Assembly (NCBI RefSeq): GCF_004359215.1
Contig: NW_027152021.1
Location: forward strand, 8,941-72,940
Direction of reading: 5' to 3'
Origin: Bremia lactucae
Taxonomy: Eukaryota; Oomycota; Peronosporomycetes; Peronosporales; Peronosporaceae
Length of the DNA: 64,000 nt
Shown: positions 45,753-56,703 of the stretch, piece after piece
Layout of the letters: every line of letters starts with the position of its first letter
How positions within the stretch are numbered: the first letter of the stretch is position 1
The notes under the pieces: model-generated
What the model was told of the DNA's origin: nothing
What the model saw: only the letters and a program-made list of their open reading frames with translations
The model's database searches: none
Made by a program: the position numbers and the translations under genes

Positions 45753-46556
45753 TCACCGTTGCGATCGCATTACAGCGCCGGATCCGCGTCCTCCACTTTT
45801 CCTAGCGAGAGGTCGGAATTTTCGCTCAGGTTTTTCAGGAACTTCCCGTGGGGAACTACACTCATATACGTAGTGGCCCATTTTTTGACAGCGATTAAAT
45901 GTCTGTAATTGTTTGTAACTTGAAGAGCGAGGTTTCTCGCTCTCTACATACGAGAGATCCATGGGTTCTGGACCTCCGTATTCTTGTTGTCTCGGTGGAC
46001 GACAAGCACCCGAGTGGACAAAAGCCTGTTTAAGACGAAATCCTTCTGTTCCGCTATAGAGATCGCTTGGTCTAGCGACTCTAATTCTAGCCGGAACAGT
46101 TGGGTCTTATCAGGACTGTCTGCGAAACCTTTAACAAACACAGTTACCTGTGTTCGTTATCTATTGTATGACTCACGATAAAACTGACCAGGTATCGTAT
46201 ATGTTGAGCATAAGCGTGAATGTCACGCTTCCCTGCGTCAAATTCAGGAGCACAGCTCGAGCCTAACTTCGGCATTTGGCACGTCCGGCTAAGTTGGACA
46301 TGCCAAATTTCACTTTCGTCGCATCATCACTGATACGACGAGCTTCTATGGCGTCGTCTAACTCGACGAACCATCTCAGAAGGGGGTCGCCTATGACTGC
46401 CTTAAACTTATTTATTTCTATCTTTAAGCTTTCGGCTCGAAGCGGAAGCATCGGCCCGTTAGCAGCATATACATGCTGCTGTCTCAACTGTTCAAACTGT
46501 TGAGCACCCTGTTCTCTCAACACCGCTGTGTGTTGAGAGCCTTGATGGTAATGCAA
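45753..46556 (-). pseudogene. Gypsy gag and zinc knuckle, second family
   Basis: 46556-46263 gives the capsid part (LRWFVELDDAIEARR, FGMSNLAGRAK). 46141-45944 gives VKGFADSPDKTQLFRLELESLDQAI. 45962-45753 carries the knuckle CQKMGHYVYEC. Frames are broken between the pieces. Confidence 0.75.
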
Positions 46557-46837
46557 GGGTACTTTCTCTTGGGCGGCCTCGTCGAGCTCATGTTGTACGA
46601 ACCCCGCTATGGCCGCATGCTGTTAATCTCTGCCCAGAGTGTACAGCACAGCGCCAACGGCTGGCCCGCCTACGAACGAAATTATTCGTTCAATCGCTCT
46701 CCATTCAAGGTCACTCAAATAAGTAAATTCTTCTTGCGTTGCGTGATAGCCTTCTTGAGGGGCTGGAAAGCTTCAACCTTCTTCATCAAACATGTACATG
46801 TTATATAAAACGTGCGTAGGTTGTTGAACGGACTTTG

Positions 46838-46848
46838 AAGTGCTACCA
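46838..46848 (-). promoter_or_regulatory. Primer binding site TGGTAGCACTT
   Basis: Two bases inside the 5' LTR at 46851, read on the - strand. Identical to the site used by the other LTR family at 37581 and 41499. Confidence 0.7.
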
Positions 46849-46850
46849 GA

Positions 46851-47363
46851 TGTAACGGGACGCCGTTTGCTAGTACCGATCAGTACTAGTTAACCTTAAC
46901 CTGATTACAGTGCAGGTGAGGTGCCTCGAAACTTCACGTACACAGGGGTACAGAAGAAGGTTTCTAAGTAGCTAAGAGTCTTTAGCTACTTAAGGTAATT
47001 CAAAGGATTATAATTAGGGAAAAGCAAAACCTGTATTAATATATTTAATTTCCTACGTAATGATCTTCTATTAACAACTGAACTTATTATATTAATATCC
47101 AACTAAGTATAGCGCCTCCTTGTGCACTGCACAATCCTGGAGTTGTAACGATTGGCGGGGTTGATTTAGACTTAAATCAACCAATCAATAGAGCTAATGT
47201 CTTATTGCATCAATATTATCTAATTTGGAAATATTGGAACTATTTCAGTCAAAATTAATAACGATAATAGTTTTGCACTTCTTTATTTATTTCCTCTCAT
47301 ACGAAATATGTGTTTTTCCTCTTATAGGAAATAATACTAATGTAACGAGACACCCCGTTACAT
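46851..47363 (-). repeat. LTR, 5' copy, full length
   Basis: 513 bp, TGTAACGGGA to CCCCGTTACA. The termini resemble those of the other family, but the body differs. Confidence 0.85.
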
Positions 47364-47500
47364 ACATCTAGAGGTGCAGCGTTGTCAGCAGGAGCGGGAA
47401 CGGGAATGGTGTACTGAATGGACAGGTACGAGCAGCAGAGGTCATGGTGTTGCAAAGGAACAAAGGTATGAATGTAGGGAAAGTGGGAGATCCCAATCAC

Positions 47501-50500
47501 TCAGGAGCCAAGCGCTTCGACGAGTTCCTGAACAGCTTGCGCATCCACTTTATTACCCTCCATATCCTTAGACATTTCCTGCATCAATTTAATAACGAAC
47601 GCGCGTGTATTATCAAAGTACGTCCACCTGCTCATCTCCTTTGTACTCGCAGACACATCTCTTCGTTTAACGTGTTCGAGTTTCTCATGACAAAAATTTA
47701 GGCATTTATGTATCAACACGACACCCGAGCGACTCTTTTTGCGGTGTCGAATGTTTTCACCTACTTGAAATTCACCGTATTGAAGCATAGGCGCTACCAA
47801 ATTGATAAAATCCAGCATCAATTCGGTCTGCGCTTCGGCAAATTGTTTCGAAGCGTCGTCAGGGCTTTCGCTCAATGCGCGAATCTCTCTCACGACTTCC
47901 TCCACACACAAACTAAATCGATTGTACACTTCCATTCGATACGTGTCATCTCCAGCATACAATCGATCGTTTGAGTCTACCCCATGCAGACAAGGAGGCA
48001 GTAATCGCTGACCCCATAAATAATACAATTGAATAAACATGAAGAGCACACGCACACGGGCAATGCCAGCTTCGAGGTCACGAGATGCCAGTGACTTGAA
48101 CAAAGCTTTGCGCGTTGCATTCACAAAGTAAAAAGCATCTTCGTCGTTTAAAGACGGAGCGTAGACCAACAAATTCATCAACTGCGCACACAATTGCACG
48201 AGGCGCTGTAATGCACTGTTGCTTCCAGCCCCTAAAAGTCCACCAGCGACCCTGTGCCTAAACGTGCTTGTATTCAGCTCTTCTTCTGGTTGATTTTCAG
48301 GTTGAAGCGCTTTATAATTAAGTTCGGCAATCAAAACAATGGACGCTTTGACTAATGCATCCATCTGTGGGATGCAATTCATCACCAATGCCCCACTTGC
48401 GGCCAGAATCAAAAGCTGGAGCTTTGTTAATGGACTATCAATCGATGGTATTGTCACGTGGGCGAACGCCAAGCATGACTGGAGAAAGCCACGTTGTAAA
48501 GAAGCGCGCTTTGTCATTCCAATCCCAGAAGCTGTACCATTGTTAATACGCTTGTGAACGTACATGGCTAGTTGGAGGATTTTGGTGCACAAAAGGACTA
48601 TAATTGGCTCGAGTTTGTAAAACGCACGTCGACAGTCTGTATAGAGCATGAGCAGAGCATCTGCTTCCTCGTCTTGTGCTCGTTCGGTTGCTGTTTTGCT
48701 CTTTAAAGTGTCTCCAAGCCGCGTGATAAAGGCCGAAATGTCTCGAGTTGCCTCGTCGCGCTCGGATAAAGAGCTAAGCGAGTCCAGTGAATCATGAACG
48801 CGACGACAGACCACTAAGAGTGTGTGGGCGACAGCTGCTTCGCTTCCAACAACATGAAGGCGCAAGGAGCGCGACCGAACCGACGAGTTTTTCAAGTTGC
48901 TACTCACAAAAGCTCTGAGAACTTTTTTGGCGACATCCACACTCGATTCTTGCTTAAACATACCTATTAAAGTCTTCAGTTTTATATGCCCCCACTTAGT
49001 GTCAAATCATGGCAATTGTTTATGTGCATAACTTACTAGGAATGCTGGCGATGGGATGACTTTCGAAAAAAACTCGAAATGAGCTTGTGCTCCAAACACT
49101 ACGTTTTCAATGACTGCACCAAGCATATTGTAAGTCTTTGCCGTCAATGTGTCGAGTGTAGCCGAGTTTAAATGCTTGACAATGTCTTTAAGCAATATCA
49201 GAGCTTCCCGATGCTAGTGCGGAAAGACAAATAGCGGCTTAAGTAAAAAATTGTTGACAATTCTTTAGATGTATCGTACCGAAAAGTGCGCTGCAAGGAG
49301 TTTCATATAAGCGGCTGCACATTCCATATACTGCGTCACATTGTCTTGCGACGTGACGTACGACCATGCATCGTTTAAAAATCGCCACTTGCCACCTGCT
49401 TCATCCCCTGCAATGACCGCAACGTGGCTTAGCTGGACTGCCACAAGACTGTAAAGATGCCATTCGGAAATTTGAGATCGAGAAGCTAAGCGGATCAATC
49501 CGAGGATTTCACTTGGTCTAGATGCGTAAAATTTGGCACCAAAACACTCAGTCAAATGCTTCAGTACCATTGAGCAATTTGAGTATTCTTGGTAGTGCGT
49601 CATGAGCGTATCAAAAGTGTCTTGAGTCGCGCCAGGAGCGGCACATTTCACGAGCCATTCTACAGCAGGGGAATGCAATGCCAAGTATTCGTCTTCTAAC
49701 ATGTCATGCGTCAATAGCCACTGCTCGAGCTTTGATTCGCGGTACCAATGAAATGTACAGAAGTAGTCACATAATGTACTACTCACGACAATGGTTTGGT
49801 CAATTAAAAATGTTTTCTCCAGCAGCTCACAACTGGTAAATGCCAAGTACAGCCGCGTATATAACGCCACCATTGGGTCACCAACACCTCTTGAAACGAT
49901 AAGAGATTAGACAGCAAAATCTTTTCTCAAGGTTTAGAAAGAACCTACTTGATCATATTTGACAGCCGCGAGGTGATCTGAAAATACTCGCCATCACAAA
50001 GGAAGCGATAGCAACGAAGTAGCGCGAGTTCAATATAGCTACAATATTTAAAGGCACTCACATAAGACAATACCATGCCGATAATTCAGCATCTCTTTTT
50101 GCACGTACATTCGAGGAAGTAGCTCTCGAATGCACGCTGTCTTGTAAAACCAATTTCGACACATTTCCGTGGCTTGAATGTTAATGTCCGAACTCATAAA
50201 ATGGTCTGAGAGTGGCTCCGGAAGCGGCTGTCCATTCTCGTCCTCTGATGCTCGAGAGCGTATTCGATTAAACACGAGATTTCCAAACACATCCAGTATT
50301 TCACTAACGAGTGCAAACACGCACGGATACAGCTGAGGAGCAGTATCAGTGTCCGCAAGTAACTTGACGCATTTGATTGCAATACGCAGCGCTTCGACTT
50401 TTTGATTGTTATTCCAGCTTTCAATCAGTCGCGTTTCCATTTCTTTGACTTTAGAAATGTATTGTTTTTGCGAAATTTCAATCGTTTTTTTGTCTAAACA

Positions 50501-51124
50501 ATGCGGCCTTGAGTCGACTTTAATAAAATTCGTCTCAAGCTCTTCTATTCGTGCGCGAGTCTTCGTGATCACAGTTGTCTTTGGAAACTTTTCTGCCTTT
50601 TGGTACTCGCTTTTGGAAGCAAACGAGATGTCGTTCTCGAGGTCATTCACTTCAAGCATGCTCGCTTTGATTTTGAATGTAGTGTCCGCATACTTGGCAA
50701 GCAAACGATCGGTATGTGTCTTCCACTTGTGCTTTACCGTATGCGACCTGACACTTTGTTTTGAAAGCGTCGTTGTCTTCCTCGATCGTGTCGACTCGTA
50801 CTCTGCCGTCTTCGTCAAGTCATCACACGATCCTAACACTCCCAGCGGATCCAAATCTCCATGTTTTAATATTTCAAGCTCAGGAGATGTCTCACAAGTG
50901 CTTCTGCTTTGAGAAAAAGATTCATCAAGAGTAGAATGAAGCCGAGAGTTCGTCAGCTGTTGCTCTTCGATGGAAATTGGCGCTTGAAAAACCAGCGGAT
51001 GCAAATCTTTTGCGCTCATCTTTTGCATCTTTATTTCTTGCCATGACTGAGACACTTGGCGCTCTCTCATGCGCCATTTGATTCCTATTGCAGCCAGCGA
51101 ACATTCGCGTTCTTGCGCCGCCAT
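47501..51124 (-). CDS. VPS35L: VPS35L, retriever/Commander complex subunit
   Basis: 1114-residue product from five exons: 51124-50109, 50038-49949, 49889-49280, 49213-49037 and 48952-47501. The introns are 59-84 bp. The donor at 50108 (GTACGT) restores [19 protein letters not shown], which matches the conserved family text. The N-terminal 150 residues are low complexity with an LDPLGVL motif. The rest is the VPS35-like helical solenoid ([42 protein letters not shown] helices). With VPS26C and VPS29 it forms retriever, which recycles membrane cargo from endosomes. The stop lies 137 bp from a gypsy LTR; whether the extreme C-terminus was altered by the insertion cannot be judged. Divergent from NUP54. 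Confidence 0.87.
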
Positions 51125-51426
51125 AGTCTGATTCGGGAATCAAGGAATCTCATGATTGGATACAAATCGAATTCTTTTCAGCCAATCGTAGCAGAAGTCT
51201 CATGTTTGTGTACGCGCCAAGCATCTTACGCTGTCTGGGCTAGGCTCCGCCTTGCCATCTTAAAGCCGTGCCGTCCCCCGCCATAGACAGGTATCTAAGG
51301 CAACATCACATATTGTTATAAAGTCGACAGTATTTTGGCTAACAAGGTCTTCGAATTGTGTTGACCACAAATCTAAGGCGCTATTGCTCCCATTTCAAAT
51401 CTATTTAAACAGATAAAAGAGGTAGT
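51125..51426. promoter_or_regulatory. Divergent promoter region VPS35L / NUP54
   Basis: 302 bp between start codons. CCATTTCAAATC at 51390-51401 resembles the oomycete initiator and lies 26-37 bp upstream of the NUP54 ATG. Confidence 0.4.
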
Positions 51427-52997
51427 ATGTTTGGAGCCACTACAGGAGCGACGCAGCCTGCAAATAGTGGCTTTAACTTTAGCACAGGGGCATCAACTAC
51501 CCCTGCTGCAGCCTCTGGCGGCTTTGGCTTCGGTGCGACGTCCGCAGCGCCAACAGGAGGATTTAGCTTTGGAGGAACAGCAGCTTCCGCGACACCAGCT
51601 GCTACCTCAAGCGGCTTTAATTTTAGTGCCACACCCGCTCACGCAGTTACACCGGCTCCTGCGGCATCAAGTAGCTTTTCCTTTGGCGGTCCAATTGCAG
51701 CTACACCATCGCCTGCAAGCTCTGGGTTCAGCTTTGGAGGCACCACTGTGACTCCAAGTGTCAGTAATACAGGATTTGGCTTTAGTGGTACTTCTGCTGC
51801 ACCTGCTGCATCAAGTGGCTTCAATTTTGGCGGAACAAGTGCGACTCCTGCAGCTAGTAACCCGGGTTTTCAGTTTGGAGGGACTGCTTCGACGATTCCC
51901 ACGGGTTTTGGGGCAACTGCGAATCCCTCGATCTTTGGTCAGACACCAGCAACTGGCTCTGGGTTTGGCTTTAATCCGAAGCCTTTAACCCCCAGCACAG
52001 GATTCGGGTTTAATACGGGAGCCTCCACAACAGGAACAAGCGCATTTGGAGCGCCAAGTACGACAAAGTCGTCGCTTTTTAGTAATTTTGGTGCGCCCTC
52101 GTCTAGCGCTATTCCATCGCCGTTTGGGGCCGCTCCTGGTGCGTTGACGACCTTAACTCCAATCATTGTAGGCGCAGATGCCTCCGTAGCGCAACTCAAC
52201 TCCGTCCAGGCAGCGTATCAAGATCCTGTCCAGTCGCGGTTCAAGTTTTTCATGTACAATACAGTCGACCCAACGCTACGGCATTTATACACGCGACCGC
52301 CGCATATTAGTGAGCGATTGTGGAATCAGGCTGAGCTGGACAACCCCGATCCATTAAATTGTGTGCCAGTGCCAATTGTGGGCTTTGACAACTTACTTAA
52401 GCGGATTAAGGCGCAACAGGAGCATGCGGAAAAGTGTAACAAATACACTGAAGACTTGCGTGCCCAACTCGTCGAGATGGACAAACAGACGCGAGCGACG
52501 GAAGAAAAGCTGGAAAAGTGTCGTCACAAACACGTGCAGCTCTTTCACGCTTTAGTGAAAGCAATGAAAGACATTGAGTTCCTACAGAATTACGGCAAGC
52601 CTCTGCAGCGCGAAGAGATGGAGCTTGCGTAAGTTGGCATTTACTTAAAAAAAATATTTACAATGCTGATAGGTTTTGGCTCTAGGACGGCGCTGAAGAA
52701 GCTGCAGACGCTTTTGGATTCACCAGGACAATATAAAGCCCGACTGGCGGATGCGGTGTCCATGCAGCAAATGCAAAAGGAGGCCCAGCCACCTTTGACG
52801 AGTCACCTAAGTCCGCAGGATCTGGAGCGAGTCTATGAGGTATGTAGGGATACTTTTTTGACAATGCTTTTCAATTTCTTACAATGTGGTGCTTGCAGCT
52901 TCTGGATAAACAACGACAAGGGCTTGAGCTTTTGACTAACACAATTAACGAAGACCTCGCAGACATGGAGCTGATAAAAGAAATGTGGCGAAGGTAA
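51427..52997 (+). CDS. NUP54: Nucleoporin NUP54
   Basis: 484-residue product from exons 51427-52628, 52686-52839 and 52899-52997, introns 57 and 59 bp. Residues 1-240 are FG repeats, mostly GFxFG and GFNFS/GGT type, nearly free of charge. Residues about 255-330 contain the conserved FMYNTVDP, NPDPLNCVPVPIVGFDNL. The rest is coiled coil (AEKCNKYTEDLRAQLVEMD, and exons 2-3). It forms the central-channel NUP62-NUP58-NUP54 complex. The second acceptor was taken at CTCTAG because the earlier AG leaves an in-frame stop. Confidence 0.93.
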
Positions 52998-53156
52998 ATA
53001 AGCCGAAGGGTTTATAGGGACGGAGCAAAAAATAATTACCAATAATTTTTCTGTTTTTCTTTAATAAAATGTAAAGCTGCGCTGACTAATTGATATCTCC
53101 CTCCCTGGAATCTCTCAGCTATAATCGGTTACGTAAGTGTTCTTTTTGCTGCGGTG

Positions 53157-53517
53157 CTAGTGGTAGGGATCCACGTCACCGTACGTTTCGATAACCAAAG
53201 GAGGCTCGTCAAACTGGTGAAGAGGAGGCGGAGATGACAGACACCACTCGAGAGTCTGGTGGACCTCTGGGATCACGACTTGGGGGTCATCCGTTGGTGT
53301 GTTTCTCGTTGGGACGCCATGCACGGTCCCATCAGAAGAAAAGCGAGCGAGAGCGGGGCAGGTTGCTGTGGAAGGGTTGACTGCAAAGGGAAGACGGCAG
53401 ATATTGAGTCAGCGAAATCCCGGCTTGTTAAGCACGTTTATACTAGGCGCATCTTAAACGATTCTAAGGGTACCTACCGGTCTTTAGGGCACGCATGGAC
53501 AGACGTACGATGCTCAT
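53157..53517 (-). CDS. Nuclear-encoded C-terminal fragment of cytochrome c oxidase subunit 1 (Cox1-c)
   Basis: 87-residue product from exons 53517-53478 and 53380-53157, with a 97-bp intron (GTAGGT...TTTGCAG). The ATG sits in a perfect CCACC-ATG-A context. Residues 1-29 look like a mitochondrial presequence (MSIVRLSMRALKT, then ARFSS) with arginines and no acid. Residues 54-74 read HQTLEWCLSSPPPLHQFDEPP, the C-terminal signature of cytochrome oxidase subunit 1. Full Cox1 is mitochondrial; a nuclear gene for just this end (Cox1-c) is known in Acanthamoeba and relatives in other supergroups. GC-balanced codons and a spliceosomal intron argue against a recent mitochondrial DNA insert. It would be imported and complete Cox1 in complex IV. 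A longer + strand frame at 53259-53543 is only its shadow. Confidence 0.75.
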
Positions 53518-54010
53518 GGTGGCAGGACGTTTCTAGAATCTAAAATTTTTATTTTTTTTTTATTTGAGGAATATTGTGCGGAGGACGGCCCGTCTCTCAA
53601 ATTGCAACGTTTTTCTCTATAATAAGGATTTTGTGAGACCAATTCCCTTTAAGAGCAATTGCGTTCAATCTGAACAAAGCATTCTGTCGCCACAAAAATG
53701 TATCATGTCATGACGCTACCGTGCAAATTAAAGAATGTGACTTTTGTTAAAAGCTGAATGGGTCTCAAGTCGAAAAGCCGTGGACGCTGTGTTATTGCAA
53801 GATTTGATGTCGCTGGATTCTGGCTACACGTTGCGATTGTTGAATGGCACAGTTGTGTTGCAGACAATGACTCAGCCGCAACCACAGGCCAGTAGGAAAG
53901 TACAGCACGAAATAAGGACTTTTGTAACCTCTTGATTTAGGAAACATACGCATAGTATCTATCGTAGCTCAAGGTTTTAATTCCCCGTATAATTTACAAA
54001 CAAAGCACTC
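53518..54010. other. Intergenic, no gene recognised
   Basis: Upstream of Cox1-c the - strand has TATTCCTCAAATA (about 53561-53573), similar to the oomycete initiator. A 63-codon frame at 53744-53935 (+) has no recognisable motif and weak support. Confidence 0.4.
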
Positions 54011-54148
54011 TTATGCTTCGGGTTTCCAGAAAGGTCTTTTGAATGCAATAATCCAGGTTTCTCGCCCAGCTCCCTCATGAGTTAGGTGACGTTCCTTCTG
54101 GCAGAAAAGGTCAGTCAATGAGTCATCGCTACAACGGCGTCTTTTCAT
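54011..54148 (-). CDS. Possible small ORF, unrecognised
   Basis: 45 codons starting MKRRRCSDDS and ending AFKRPFWKPEA. The composition (basic, aromatic end, internal KERHLTHEGAGRE) looks coding. The frame is open a further 15 codons upstream. It could be the last exon of a gene that also uses 54207-54347, but no convincing splice junction was found. Confidence 0.3.
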   Translation of the reverse strand: MKRRRCSDDSLTDLFCQKERHLTHEGAGRETWIIAFKRPFWKPEA

Positions 54149-54206
54149 TAAGGGTTTACTTAAGTCTAGCAACAAGGCCACGGGTCTTAAACAATTTCAC
54201 ACTTAT

Positions 54207-54347
54207 TTAAAATTGAGCGCTTTCAACTGCACGTCTTTCAAACTCAAAACGTGATGCTGGAGGCTGTAGGTAGCAGTCGGCTCTGAGCTTTAGTGCTGTG
54301 GCATTTGTATCTTGGCTCACAGTTCGTTCAACAATAAAATCTGACAT
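54207..54347 (-). CDS. Possible small protein or exon, unrecognised
   Basis: 46 codons: MSDFIVERTVSQDTN near the start, and LRADCYLQPPASRFEFERRA. The frame is open about 20 codons upstream with similar quality (HLHIILRQKRSG) to a possible acceptor TTAATTAAG at 54399. It lies 250 bp from the divergent WD-repeat gene. The charge and spacing vaguely recall mitochondrial bS21 proteins, but I cannot support that. Confidence 0.35.
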   Translation of the reverse strand: MSDFIVERTVSQDTNATALKLRADCYLQPPASRFEFERRAVESAQF

Positions 54348-54597
54348 AGACGCTCCACTACGTTTTTGTCGTAATATAATATGTAAATGACGATCGAAAA
54401 TGCTTCACTTAATTAATAGGAGTACAGCTGTTTTCATGATTGTAGGGTCGGAAATAAGAGAGCAAAATTTGCTAATTGGAACTAATGCTTTGTTGCTGAG
54501 TGAGTGATCCAATACATGAGTAAATTTCTTTTTTGCGATTAATATTTTTTTTACATCGCAGTGCTATATCTTTCCCGAAAAAGTTATAAAATAATGC

Positions 54598-56703
54598 ATG
54601 ATGAATGGCTATTCTAACAAATATGAGTTGAAAAAATTGTATCAGTGCCTCATGTGGAATCAAGTGCTGCGACGCATTGTGCTTGCCGAGGAAAAGCAGC
54701 AGTCTGAGCGTCGTCGGCAGCAGCTAGCACAAGCTACAAATTTAGTATCTTCTTCATCGAACGCCGCAGCTGCGAGCTCTGATATCACTGAAGAGGTCTC
54801 ACAATTGGCAGAAATAGGCGAACAATCTGTCGCAGCACTAAATTTTGCAGCCTCCAATGCAGCATTCGAGCCGAACAAAGACGAAGCTTTGATAGAAGAA
54901 GTTTATGACGATGTCGACTACCTGCAAAAGCATTTACTATCACGGCAGACGTCCAATTGGAGCTGTCTCGAGGACACACAGCAGGCGAATTGCCTCGCAC
55001 TCAATGCCTCGCACACGCTCATGGCTGTAGGTGAGCGCGAAGGTCGCGTAACCATTTGGGATAATACAACAATACGCGTTATTACACGCGAGCTTGATCC
55101 GACCTTAATAGCAGTCGATTCATCAATTCCAGTCAATAGTGAGGATAGTTTTCGTGCCAAAAGAACTTCGAAGCCAAGCAAAGTAGGATCAATCGAGAAC
55201 GACAACGTATCGATCGAAGGAGAAGAGGAAGAGCAAACAGAAGTCTCAGCTTCAGTTAAAGACGACGAGGAAGGAGAGGACGACTTACATGAAAGCAAGG
55301 GCACGACCAGGACCGAGGACGAAGCAGAGGTGTCTGGAAGTGGCACGGGATTGACGCTATCGGATCTACAAGTGGCTAAAGCGATGCTTAAGGTCGTGTC
55401 TCAGTGTGCGTGGTCGTGTGATTCGCAGTGGCTCTTTGCCGGCTGCGAAGAAAAAGGGACGCGCCACGCGCGCCTTTGCGTGTGGAACGTTGCGGCCGCG
55501 ACGCTTGTGTCGATATTTAAGTTTCAAGGCGTCATTACGGCATTAAGTGCTCACCCTTGTAATCCAGAGTTACTGCTTGTGAGTTATTGGAATTCATGTC
55601 CAGAAGTGTTTAATATAGTGACAGGAGAGAAGGTTGGATTGGTCAATATGCCACTGGAAAACACTGATGTTGTTCCTTTGACATCCCAAATTAATTCAAG
55701 ACATCCTGTACTAGCTTCCTGTGCGCGGTATGGACATTCCGGGAAGCGTATTTACTGTGCAACATCGAAATCAACGCTTGCAATTTTTGACGCAACGACG
55801 CTCGAGTGTCTTGACAGCTTCAAGCTGTACGTGCTGATTCAATTTGTTGATTTATGTGTGAATCTACGAGAAGATGCCATGCTGGTGACAAGTTCGAAAG
55901 GAATTCATGAATTTGTAATGAATCCAATTGATTTGAAAGACGAATCTTTGACAATTCTGGAAGACCATTCAATAGGACTGCGTGAGGTGGCACTACACTC
56001 AACTGGTGCTGTGCGTGCCCCGTGGGCGATTTGTTGCTTTAGCGAAACAGAGGAGTTTGTCGTTGGGACACCAGTAGTGCGGCATCGTCATGTTGGCGAG
56101 AATGGGTTGTTTACGTGGCATCGGGCAGGCGTGGGCAATAAAACGACAGCACAGCACAATGTCGGCGTGAAAGACGGAGTGCTTGCTTTAGCTTGGGACC
56201 GTTCACGACACAGTGTATTGGCAGTGTCGACGAGTGGAACCTTGCACGTGCTAGAAGAGCATTTTTCAACAACGTGGCCAGGAGCAATGTACCCCCCTGG
56301 CTTTCGTCTGATTACCGACAATGAACTGCACCTCCAAGTATATGACGCGGATGCTCAAGAACGACAACGTGAAAAGGATAAGCTCACAGAAGCTGCTAAG
56401 GCTGCACCTGTTGATGTTTTTTGTGTGCTGAACCCGATTGAGGAATTTAAAAAGGAGTCGGATATTGTCGATGCGGCTTTTGTTGCAAATGAAGGGGACA
56501 AACCGTGCTATATTTCAGCAATTCCGATTACTTATTATCATCGACGCCATTTTAATCAATTGAACGGATTGTCGTATGAAGACGACAAGCATTATGGCTT
56601 GAGTCAAAGTGTATTTAAAGCGCTGAAAGGTGGGCTGGAGAAGCAGAAGAAGAGCAATTCTTACCGATCAAAGAGCTATGTTAAAAAAAGACGGCGTAGA
56701 TGA
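54598..56703 (+). CDS. RBBP5/SWD1-like WD-repeat protein
   Basis: 701 residues in one exon. An N-terminal helix (YELKKLYQCLMWNQVLRRIVLAEEKQ) is followed by a serine/alanine-rich stretch. WD repeats start at about 125 (NCLALNASHTLMAVGEREGRVTIWD), with an acidic insert at 180-255, and continue (CAWSCDSQWLFAGC, RLCVWNVAAATLVSIFKF, ALSAHPCNPELLLVSY, IYCATSKSTLAIFDATTLECLDSF). After the propeller there is WPGAMYPPGFRLITDNELH, placed as in RBBP5, and a basic tail (YVKKRRRR). RBBP5/Swd1 is the core scaffold of the COMPASS H3K4 methyltransferase with WDR5 and ASH2L. The large acidic insert is unusual. Confidence 0.68.
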   Translation: MMNGYSNKYELKKLYQCLMWNQVLRRIVLAEEKQQSERRRQQLAQATNLVSSSSNAAAASSDITEEVSQLAEIGEQSVAALNFAASNAAFEPNKDEALIEEVYDDVDYLQKHLLSRQTSNWSCLEDTQQANCLALNASHTLMAVGEREGRVTIWDNTTIRVITRELDPTLIAVDSSIPVNSEDSFRAKRTSKPSKVGSIENDNVSIEGEEEEQTEVSASVKDDEEGEDDLHESKGTTRTEDEAEVSGSGTGLTLSDLQVAKAMLKVVSQCAWSCDSQWLFAGCEEKGTRHARLCVWNVAAATLVSIFKFQGVITALSAHPCNPELLLVSYWNSCPEVFNIVTGEKVGLVNMPLENTDVVPLTSQINSRHPVLASCARYGHSGKRIYCATSKSTLAIFDATTLECLDSFKLYVLIQFVDLCVNLREDAMLVTSSKGIHEFVMNPIDLKDESLTILEDHSIGLREVALHSTGAVRAPWAICCFSETEEFVVGTPVVRHRHVGENGLFTWHRAGVGNKTTAQHNVGVKDGVLALAWDRSRHSVLAVSTSGTLHVLEEHFSTTWPGAMYPPGFRLITDNELHLQVYDADAQERQREKDKLTEAAKAAPVDVFCVLNPIEEFKKESDIVDAAFVANEGDKPCYISAIPITYYHRRHFNQLNGLSYEDDKHYGLSQSVFKALKGGLEKQKKSNSYRSKSYVKKRRRR

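Larger units (their letters stand above)
41930..47363 (-). mobile_element. Second Ty3/gypsy family element with internal deletion
   Basis: LTRs at 41930-42307 (first 58 bp or so missing) and 46851-47363 flank, on the - strand: gag (46560-45750), protease linker (45190-44600), RT leader (44560-43996), then directly the integrase C-terminus (43690-43280), linker and chromodomain tail (DVPGLV-type text, 42893-42840). RT, RNase H and the integrase core are absent, a deletion of roughly 2.5 kb compared with a full pol. It is therefore non-autonomous. The left LTR joins element A at a shared TTACAGTG, suggesting microhomology-based fusion. Confidence 0.8.

Noticed and set aside
46851..47363. Host gene or tRNA in the AT-rich segment
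   Set aside because: The segment is the second copy of an LTR with matching termini; no cloverleaf could be drawn.
47374..47571. 65-codon + strand frame next to the LTR as the continuation of the 37085 leader
   Set aside because: It overlaps the VPS35L C-terminus on the opposite strand, and no target duplication links the two flanks.
50406..50912. 168-codon + strand frame
   Set aside because: It is a shadow of the VPS35L first exon, with composition typical of an antisense reading.
53259..53543. 94-codon + strand frame
   Set aside because: It is the reverse of the Cox1-c gene, which has splice sites, start context and family similarity.
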